From Winogradskyella psychrotolerans (GTDB taxonomy: Bacteria; Bacteroidota; Bacteroidia; Flavobacteriales; Flavobacteriaceae), in assembly GCF_018860545.1 (NCBI RefSeq), contig NZ_JAHKPN010000007.1, forward strand, positions 1 through 33,191: DNA of 33,191 nt. Reading direction: 5' to 3'. The position numbers were made by a program, and so were the translations under genes. Below, piece by piece: positions 27,140-33,191 of the stretch (within the stretch, counting starts at the first letter, position 1; each line of letters opens with the position of its first letter). A model generated the notes under the pieces. That model saw nothing but the letters and a program-made list of their open reading frames with translations, made no database searches and was not told the DNA's origin.

Positions 27140-27964
27140 TTACCAACTTCCGCCAGCTCCACCACCAGAGAAACCACCACCTCCTCCAAAGCCTCCGCCA
27201 CCGAAGCCTCCACCGGAGCTACCACCAAAACCACCTCCGAATCCACCGGAAGAGGAACCTCGTGAATAATTTCCGCGACCCATATTACTTAAAATAATGG
27301 CTTCGAGTAGACTTCCTGTGCCAGATCGGTTTCCTCTATTACCACCATTTCCACCACCACGTGTTTTAGAAATAGCAATGACAAAAATGATGAATATGAT
27401 GAATAAAAAGATAATCATTTCAATAGGCATACCATTGGAAGATGGTGTTCTGTTGTTTTTATAAGCACCACTCAATATATCAAATATGGCATCGGTTCCT
27501 TTGTCTAGGCCTTTATAATAATCACCATTTCTAAATTCAGGAATAATGATATTTCGAGTAAGTTCACCAACAATACCAGCAGTAAGTCTATCTTCCACTC
27601 CATAACCAGGTGAAATCCATATGTCACGATCAGTTCTAGCGAGTAATATAAAAACTCCATTATCTTCTTCGGCTTGTCCAATGCCCCATTTTTGTCCCCA
27701 TTTTGGAGCTAATAAGCCTATGTTTTCTCCTTTCGTTGTTGGGATTATGACAACAATAATTTCCGTAGATGTACTATCGCTGTAGCGTTGTAACTTTTGA
27801 GAAAGATTATCAAACTCGTATTGTTTCAGAACCTTGGTGCTGTCAATTACAGGAGGAATAAAATCCGGTTTATCAGGAATGTTATATTGGGCATTTGCAG
27901 TAAAGCTGAAGCTTGTTACTGAGCTTATAAAAAGGGTTAATATGATAAGTTTAATACTTTGCAT
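27140..27964 (-). CDS. Membrane-anchored TPM-domain protein with Gly-rich tail (YgcG-like)
   Basis: A 274-residue protein with a signal peptide (about 1-25) and a periplasmic TPM domain (about 35-170) including WGIGQAEEDNGVFILLAR and ISPGYGVEDRLTAG. One membrane helix follows (about 182-199), then a Gly/Ser/Phe-rich tail ending in GGSW. This is the usual YgcG layout, in which the glycine tail is a low-complexity cytoplasmic or disordered end. Its start codon overlaps the previous gene's stop by one base (27964), indicating tight translational coupling. Confidence 0.88.
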   Translation of the reverse strand: MQSIKLIILTLFISSVTSFSFTANAQYNIPDKPDFIPPVIDSTKVLKQYEFDNLSQKLQRYSDSTSTEIIVVIIPTTKGENIGLLAPKWGQKWGIGQAEEDNGVFILLARTDRDIWISPGYGVEDRLTAGIVGELTRNIIIPEFRNGDYYKGLDKGTDAIFDILSGAYKNNRTPSSNGMPIEMIIFLFIIFIIFVIAISKTRGGGNGGNRGNRSGTGSLLEAIILSNMGRGNYSRGSSSGGFGGGFGGSSGGGFGGGGFGGGGGFSGGGAGGSW

Positions 27965-28401
27965 TAGCTTTTTGAAATCGTATTATCCAATTCGTTAATA
28001 TCATTGTGTTGCCACGGAAAGTGTTTCGATAATGATTTGCCAGATTCTATTACGCCTTCGATGATACCTTGTTTGAAATTCTGAGATTTGAATTGTGCAG
28101 CGATTTTGTTGCGAGTCGAATTCCAAAAATCAGCACCTACAATATTGTTAATGCCTTGGTCACCACAAATAACAAATGATTTATTTTCAACTGCGATGTA
28201 GATTAATACACCATTCCGTTGTGCTGTATTATCCATTTTTAAATCATGAAAAACTTCTAGGGCATGTTCGTAAACATCGCCATCACATTCCTGTTCAATG
28301 TGTACGCGAATTTCCCCAGAGGTTTGACTTTCTGCAATCCTAATGGCTTCAACGATTTCCTGTTCGTCTTCCGCACTAAGAAAATCTTCAAGTTTAGACA
28401 T
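27964..28401 (-). CDS. TPM-domain protein without signal peptide
   Basis: A 145-residue soluble protein whose TPM domain spans most of its length, with SQTSGEIRVHIEQECDG, TAQRNGVLIYIAVENKSFVI and GDQGINNIVGADFW. It lacks a signal peptide and a membrane segment, unlike its two downstream paralogues, and so is predicted to be cytoplasmic. It starts 12 bases after lemA and overlaps the next TPM gene by one base. Confidence 0.85.
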   Translation of the reverse strand: MSKLEDFLSAEDEQEIVEAIRIAESQTSGEIRVHIEQECDGDVYEHALEVFHDLKMDNTAQRNGVLIYIAVENKSFVICGDQGINNIVGADFWNSTRNKIAAQFKSQNFKQGIIEGVIESGKSLSKHFPWQHNDINELDNTISKS

Positions 28402-28413
28402 CGTTTCTATGTA

Positions 28414-29010
28414 TTAAAAATCAAATTCTACATCTACAGGTTTTTCAGCTCCTGCTTCTGCATCAAAATAAGGTTTTTCATCAAAATTTAAAAACCCAGC
28501 TAAAATTGTATTTGGAAATGTATTAACATGAACATTATATGGTTTAATTTTTTCATTATAACGTGTCCTTGCGGTTTGAATCGTGTTTTCCGTACTCGTT
28601 AATTCATCCTGTAATTTTAAGAAATTTTGATTCGCTTTCAATTCAGGATAGCGTTCTACGGTTACTAATAAACGAGACAAAGCACTACTTAGTCCACCTT
28701 GAGCTTGATTGAACTGAGATAGTTGTTCTGGTGTAATATTAGATGGATCAATGGTTGTTTTAGTAGCTTCAGACCTTGCTTTAATTACAGCTTCTAAAGT
28801 ACTTTTTTCAAAATCAGCGGCTCCTTTAACCGTGTTTACTAAATTTCCGATTAAATCATTTCGTCTTTGGTAAGATGTCTGGACATTTCCCCAAGCTTCT
28901 TTTACGTTTTCGTTAAGTGTTACAGCTGTATTATTAAAGTTTTTTCCCCAAGAATAAAAACCGAATCCGATGATTGCAATTATAATTACAGGAATTAGCC
29001 ATTTTTTCAT
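28414..29010 (-). CDS. lemA: LemA family protein
   Basis: A 198-residue protein with an N-terminal membrane helix (about 4-22) and a long helical domain carrying the family signature NVQTSYQRRNDLIGNLVNTV and later RYPELKANQNFLKLQDEL. LemA proteins are anchored to the inner membrane with unknown biochemical function and are often next to TPM-domain genes, as here. It lies 11 bases after the MerR gene, within the six-gene operon. Confidence 0.92.
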   Translation of the reverse strand: MKKWLIPVIIIAIIGFGFYSWGKNFNNTAVTLNENVKEAWGNVQTSYQRRNDLIGNLVNTVKGAADFEKSTLEAVIKARSEATKTTIDPSNITPEQLSQFNQAQGGLSSALSRLLVTVERYPELKANQNFLKLQDELTSTENTIQTARTRYNEKIKPYNVHVNTFPNTILAGFLNFDEKPYFDAEAGAEKPVDVEFDF

Positions 29011-29021
29011 AATAATTAGTT

Positions 29022-29351
29022 TTAAAGTTGTGTTTTAATTTTGTTAAGTTGTGCTTTTATGCTTTCTAGCTTTTCGATAATTTCAAATTTCTCTAAAGCT
29101 TGTTTTTTTTCTTCTTTAAGATGCGTTTTTGCTCCTTCTAAAGTAAACCCTCTTTCTTTTACTAAGTGGTAAATGAACTTTAGATTCTTAACGTCTTCAG
29201 GAGTAAATTTTCTATTGCCTTTTGCGTTTTTTTTTGGCTTTAAGACATCAAATTCCTTTTCCCAAAAGCGAATTAATGAGGCATTGACCTTAAAGGCTTT
29301 GGCGACTTCACCAATACCGTAATAACGTTTTTCTGGTAGATCTATATGCAT
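29022..29351 (-). CDS. MerR-type transcriptional regulator, short form
   Basis: A 109-residue protein with an N-terminal winged helix of the MerR family: YYGIGEVAKAFKVNASLIRFWEKEF, then NRKFTPEDVKNLKFIYHLV. A charged coiled-coil end (about 73-109) follows, probably for dimerisation. There is no effector-binding domain and no cysteine, so it is not a metal sensor of the classic type. It lies 1 base after the M23 peptidase stop and 11 bases before lemA, so it may regulate this envelope operon, including itself; this is inference. Confidence 0.88.
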   Translation of the reverse strand: MHIDLPEKRYYGIGEVAKAFKVNASLIRFWEKEFDVLKPKKNAKGNRKFTPEDVKNLKFIYHLVKERGFTLEGAKTHLKEEKKQALEKFEIIEKLESIKAQLNKIKTQL

Positions 29352-29352
29352 C

Positions 29353-30324
29353 TTAATCGAGAGATTGGTTTTCTAATGACGCCTTTTTCAGTAATATATC
29401 GTATTCTTCAGCGGATAAGTTACCGTAATAAAAATTAATAGGATTTATACGTTCACCATCTTTAAACACTTCATAATGTAAATGTGGAGCTTCAGATCGC
29501 CCTGTGCTACCCACAAAACCTATTAAATCCCCTCGTTTTACGCGTTGATTCACTTTAACATTATACTTATATAAATGGGCATATAATGAAATATAACCAT
29601 AACCATGATCGATTCTAATATGATTGCCGTAACCAGTAGATCGGCTATCAGCACGTTTTATGACCCCATTACCAGAAGCATAAATAGGTGTACCCCGCGG
29701 AGCCGTGAAATCCATGCCGTAATGAAATTTTCTAACCTTTGTAAATGGATCCGTTCTATAACCGTAACCCGATGCCATTCGTGTTAAGTTTTCGTTACTT
29801 ATAGGTTGAATCGCAGGTATGGCTTCTAAAAACTTCTCTTTATCTTCAGCAAGTTTTGCAATTTCATCTAAAGATTTTGATTGTACAACAATTGCTTTTT
29901 CTAAAACTTCTAAGCGTTTATAGCTTTCTGTGATAAGTTCAGAATTACCAAAACCTTCGTATTTTTTATAGCGATTAATCCCTCCAAATCCTGCTCTACG
30001 TTGTTCGGTTGGTATGGGATTGGCTTCAAAATATAATCTATAGATGGCATTGTCGCGCTCTTCAACATTTTCTAAAGCCGCAAATGCATCATCTGTACGT
30101 TTGCTAAGCAATTCGTATTGCAGTTCCATATTTTGTAATTCTCTTGCTAATTGTCGCTCTTTAGGGGACTCAATATATTGACTAGCAATGAAAATCATTA
30201 ATAAAGCAAATAGTCCTGCGGCCGTTAGAAATAAAGCAGCATACTTCGCCGTTGTCGATTTCTTACGCTTTATTTTGCGATACGAAAGCGTTTCAGAATC
30301 ATAATAATATTTTACTTTAGCCAT
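29353..30324 (-). CDS. M23 family peptidoglycan metallopeptidase
   Basis: A 323-residue protein when started at the ATG at 30324 (MAKVKYYYDSE); an ATG 45 bases upstream adds an unlikely extension. A cytoplasmic basic start leads to one membrane helix (about 28-48), a coiled-coil region (50-165), and an M23 domain (about 185-300). The zinc ligands are visible as H201 and D205 (HYGMD) and H283, with H281 (HLH) catalytic. The enzyme class cuts peptide cross-links in the cell wall; with the full ligand set it is probably active. It is the first gene of the six-gene envelope operon and diverges from alaS. Confidence 0.92.
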   Translation of the reverse strand: MAKVKYYYDSETLSYRKIKRKKSTTAKYAALFLTAAGLFALLMIFIASQYIESPKERQLARELQNMELQYELLSKRTDDAFAALENVEERDNAIYRLYFEANPIPTEQRRAGFGGINRYKKYEGFGNSELITESYKRLEVLEKAIVVQSKSLDEIAKLAEDKEKFLEAIPAIQPISNENLTRMASGYGYRTDPFTKVRKFHYGMDFTAPRGTPIYASGNGVIKRADSRSTGYGNHIRIDHGYGYISLYAHLYKYNVKVNQRVKRGDLIGFVGSTGRSEAPHLHYEVFKDGERINPINFYYGNLSAEEYDILLKKASLENQSLD

Positions 30325-30348
30325 GTTTGAATTTATGCTATTTTTGCA

Positions 30349-30384
30349 GCTAATAAGCGTAGAAACCAAGCATCTTTTATTAGC
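30349..30384. repeat. Inverted repeat between the M23 gene and alaS
   Basis: GCTAATAA (30349-30356) and TTATTAGC (30377-30384) are perfect inverse copies 20 bases apart, upstream of the M23 operon start. It could be an operator, possibly for the MerR protein, or a leader hairpin. Confidence 0.4.
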
Positions 30385-30400
30385 GTAACGTTCAAACCTA

Positions 30401-30408
30401 CAAAAATA
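30401..30408 (-). promoter_or_regulatory. Putative -7 box for the M23/MerR/LemA/TPM operon
   Basis: The minus-strand reading is TATTTTTG, a full TAnnTTTG match, 77 bases upstream of the ATG at 30324. No clear -33 TTG is seen. Plus-strand candidates for alaS are TGCATTTG (30501-30508, one mismatch) and TATTTTTG (30339-30346, far upstream). Confidence 0.4.
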
Positions 30409-30543
30409 ATATTACATTGTATTTTATTGTGAATAATTTGTAGGTTCACAAACACCAAAATTTAAAATAAAAATTGGTGAGTAAAGATAAAAAAATGTTT
30501 TGCATTTGCGTTAATTTAATAACACAAGCTCTAATTTTAAAAT

Positions 30544-33159
30544 ATGAAGTCTCAAGACATACGATCTAAATTTTTAAATTTCTTTGAAGGAAAACAACAT
30601 CTTATTGTTCCTTCTGCACCTATGGTATTAAAGGATGATCCTACATTAATGTTTGTTAATTCTGGAATGGCACCTTTTAAAGAGTACTTCTTAGGAAACG
30701 CAGAACCAAAGAAAAATAGAATTACAGATTCTCAAAAATGTTTGCGTGTATCTGGTAAGCATAACGATTTAGAGGAAGTGGGCTACGATACCTATCACCA
30801 CACCTTATTTGAAATGTTAGGGAACTGGAGTTTTGGTGATTATTTTAAGAAGGAAGCTATTGCTTGGGCATGGGAGTTGTTGACAGAGGTTTACGGAATT
30901 GATAAAGATATTTTATACGTGACGGTTTTTGAAGGCAGTGACGATAAAGATCAATTAGGAATGGATACTGAAGCTTACGATATTTGGAAGCAATATATTG
31001 CTGAAGACCGTATCTTAAAAGGCAATAAAAAAGATAATTTCTGGGAAATGGGAGACCAAGGTCCTTGTGGGCCTTGTAGTGAAATTCATGTAGATATTCG
31101 TTCGGCAGAAGAGAAAGCAAAGGTGGATGGAAATACCTTGATTAACATGGATCATCCGCATGTGGTTGAAGTATGGAATTTGGTTTTCATGGAATACAAC
31201 CGAAAAGCCAATGGATCTTTAGAGGCATTACCAAATAAGCATATTGATACAGGCATGGGCTTTGAGCGTTTGTGTATGGTCTTACAAGGTGTACAATCTA
31301 ATTATGATACGGATGTTTTTACTCCAATTATTCGCGAAGTTGAAACTATTACGGGTAAAAAATATGGGCAAGATGAAAAAGCAGATGTGGCAATTCGTGT
31401 AATTTCAGATCATGTGAGGGCTGTTGCGTTTTCTATAGCAGATGGGCAATTGCCAAGTAATACAGGTGCTGGTTATGTTATTCGTAGAATTTTACGAAGA
31501 GCGGTTAGATATGGGTTTACATTCTTAGATAAAAAAGAGCCATTTATATACCGTTTGGTTGATGTGTTGAGCAAAAAAATGGGAGAGGCATTTCCTGAAT
31601 TACGTGCTCAAAAAGCATTAATTGAAAACGTCATTAAAGAAGAAGAAGCGTCTTTTTTAAGAACCTTAGATCAAGGTTTGGTATTACTAAATCGTATTGT
31701 TGAAGATACTAAAGGAGATACCGTTTCTGGTGAAAAGGCATTTGAATTGTATGACACCTATGGTTTTCCAATTGATTTAACAGCTTTAATTTTATCTGAA
31801 AAGCAGTTGAAATTAGACGAAAAAGGTTTTAAAGATCATTTGCAAAAACAAAAAGATAGATCGCGTTCGGCAAGTGAAACTTCTACGGAAGATTGGACGG
31901 TTATAAAAGAAGACGATATTGAAGAATTTATTGGTTATGATACTGAGGAAGCCAATGTAAAAATTACGAGATATAGAAAAGTGACTTCAAAAAAAGAAGG
32001 AGAAATGTATCAGTTGGTTTTCAATTTAACACCATTTTATCCTGAAGGCGGAGGTCAAATAGGAGATAAAGGATTCTTGCAAGACACACATGGCGACGTC
32101 GTTTTTATTTTGGATACCAAAAAGGAAAACAACGTTATTATTCATTTAGTAAAAGAATTACCAGAACATATTAACGAAAGTTTTAAAGCCGTTGTAAGTA
32201 GTGAACACAGAGCTTTATCGTCAAGCAATCACACGGCAACACATTTATTGCACCAAGCATTACGAACCATTTTAGGCGAGCATGTTGAGCAAAAAGGCTC
32301 TTTGGTAAAACCTAAATCATTACGTTTTGATTTTTCACACTTTTCAAAAGTAACACCTGAGCAATTACAAGAAATAGAAGATTTTGTAAATGCACGAATT
32401 GAAGGTAAATTACCTTTAGAAGAAGGGCGAAATATACCAATGGAAAAAGCGATTGAAGAAGGAGCCATGGCATTGTTTGGAGAGAAGTATGGAGATACGG
32501 TAAGAACCATTCGTTTTGGGAAGTCTATTGAATTATGTGGTGGAATTCATGTAAAAAACACGGCAGATATTTGGCATTTTAAAATCGTGTCTGAAGGAGC
32601 TGTTGCTGCAGGCATTAGACGAATTGAAGCGATAACAAATAAATCTGTAAGAGATTATTATTCAGAAAATAACGCAGCATTTATCGAAATGAAAGGCTTA
32701 TTGAACAATGCAAAAGAACCTGTAAAAGCGTTAGAGCAGCTTCAACAAGAGAATTCCGATTTAAAAAAGCAGATTGAAGGCCTTTTAAAAGATAAAGCGA
32801 AAAATATAAAAGGGGAACTTAAAAGTGACTTAACCGAAATCAATGGCATTCAATTCTTAGCTAAAAAATTAGATTTAGATGCTTCTGGTGTTAAAGATGT
32901 CTGTTTTGAATTAGGTAGTCAGTTTGATAATTTATTTTTATTATTTGGTGCGGAGAATGATGGTAAGGCAATTTTGTCGTGTTACATTTCTAAGGAATTG
33001 GTAGCTAGCAAAGGTTTAAATGCTGGTGCCATTGTTAGAGAATTAGGTAAACACATCCAAGGTGGAGGTGGAGGCCAACCGTTCTTTGCCACTGCAGGTG
33101 GTAAAAATCCTGATGGGATTACAGCTGCTTTGGAGGCTGCTAAGGGATATTTAGTGTAA
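30544..33159 (+). CDS. alaS: Alanine--tRNA ligase
   Basis: An 871-residue enzyme, full length for bacterial AlaRS. The class II catalytic domain shows [31 protein letters not shown] and DTGMGFERL (235-243). The editing domain has the zinc-site motifs HTATH (563-567) and CGGIH (665-669), so mischarged Ser/Gly clearance should be intact. The C-terminal DHHA1-type region ends with [16 protein letters not shown]. It charges tRNA-Ala in the cytoplasm. The gene is monocistronic as far as can be seen and diverges from the M23 gene. Confidence 0.97.
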   Translation: MKSQDIRSKFLNFFEGKQHLIVPSAPMVLKDDPTLMFVNSGMAPFKEYFLGNAEPKKNRITDSQKCLRVSGKHNDLEEVGYDTYHHTLFEMLGNWSFGDYFKKEAIAWAWELLTEVYGIDKDILYVTVFEGSDDKDQLGMDTEAYDIWKQYIAEDRILKGNKKDNFWEMGDQGPCGPCSEIHVDIRSAEEKAKVDGNTLINMDHPHVVEVWNLVFMEYNRKANGSLEALPNKHIDTGMGFERLCMVLQGVQSNYDTDVFTPIIREVETITGKKYGQDEKADVAIRVISDHVRAVAFSIADGQLPSNTGAGYVIRRILRRAVRYGFTFLDKKEPFIYRLVDVLSKKMGEAFPELRAQKALIENVIKEEEASFLRTLDQGLVLLNRIVEDTKGDTVSGEKAFELYDTYGFPIDLTALILSEKQLKLDEKGFKDHLQKQKDRSRSASETSTEDWTVIKEDDIEEFIGYDTEEANVKITRYRKVTSKKEGEMYQLVFNLTPFYPEGGGQIGDKGFLQDTHGDVVFILDTKKENNVIIHLVKELPEHINESFKAVVSSEHRALSSSNHTATHLLHQALRTILGEHVEQKGSLVKPKSLRFDFSHFSKVTPEQLQEIEDFVNARIEGKLPLEEGRNIPMEKAIEEGAMALFGEKYGDTVRTIRFGKSIELCGGIHVKNTADIWHFKIVSEGAVAAGIRRIEAITNKSVRDYYSENNAAFIEMKGLLNNAKEPVKALEQLQQENSDLKKQIEGLLKDKAKNIKGELKSDLTEINGIQFLAKKLDLDASGVKDVCFELGSQFDNLFLLFGAENDGKAILSCYISKELVASKGLNAGAIVRELGKHIQGGGGGQPFFATAGGKNPDGITAALEAAKGYLV

Positions 33160-33168
33160 AAAATATCT

Positions 33169-33191
33169 CTCACAAAGCCGCAGAGGCGCAA
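33169..33191. repeat. Start of a GC-rich REP-like intergenic repeat
   Basis: CACAAAGCCGCAGAGGCGCAA, cut by the window end, resembles the CGCAGAGRCGCAAAG-type short repeats scattered between genes in Bacteroidota and some other bacteria. The composition is much richer in G and C than the surroundings. Only about 23 bases are visible. Confidence 0.4.

Overview
The window looks like chromosome from a marine-type member of Bacteroidota, most likely a Flavobacteriaceae species. The DNA is AT-rich. Several genes are preceded by the Bacteroidota -7 promoter box (TAnnTTTG). Three proteins carry type IX secretion (T9SS) type B C-termini. There are PorP/SprF, OMP beta-barrel, TPM and LemA genes of the kind typical for this phylum. 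I see no mobile element, phage, CRISPR array or rRNA. Most of the window is core chromosome, and the interesting part is envelope and secretion biology.

Layout. 1-77: 3' tail of a T9SS type B secreted protein, then a terminator and an ATAGG microsatellite in a convergent gap. 446-3030 (-): a FadL-type outer-membrane protein and a low-complexity lipoprotein, probably one transcript. 3132-5126 (+): prolyl-tRNA synthetase, then a clear promoter, tRNA-Glu(UUC) and ribosomal protein S20 ending at a strong terminator. 5247-6913 (-): formate-tetrahydrofolate ligase broken by one apparent single-base deletion. 7059-7940 (+): GTPase Era. 7931-17076 (-): a four-gene cluster transcribed in the order 1891-aa repeat adhesin with T9SS type B C-terminus, PorP/SprF protein, OmpA/PD40 PorE-like protein, small two-helix membrane protein. 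17404-19593 (-): protein with five LysM domains and a periplasmic-binding-protein-like C-terminus. 19957-26584 (+): GTPase Der, a C-type-lectin-domain T9SS cargo, and a TonB-receptor-like beta-barrel protein. 26581-30324 (-): a compact six-gene envelope operon (M23 peptidase, MerR regulator, LemA, three different TPM-domain proteins). 30544-33159 (+): alanyl-tRNA synthetase, followed by the start of a REP-like GC-rich repeat.

How the parts fit. The adhesin operon resembles the known SprB/SprF arrangement: a giant surface protein, its dedicated PorP/SprF outer-membrane partner, and an OmpA-family protein that probably anchors the machinery to peptidoglycan. The adhesin holds 17 Ig-like repeats of 77-80 residues. 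From repeat 7 onward two repeat classes alternate, giving a 471-bp higher-order unit with DNA-level signs of recent gene conversion. The lectin-domain cargo and neighbouring beta-barrel protein suggest glycan contact or uptake. The LysM protein and the M23/LemA/TPM operon suggest cell-wall maintenance.

I did not find a system that I can call wholly new. The best candidates for a second look are the homogenising adhesin repeats, the triple-TPM operon, the EPN/WND lectin cargo, the multi-LysM/PBP fusion and the single-base lesion in fhs.
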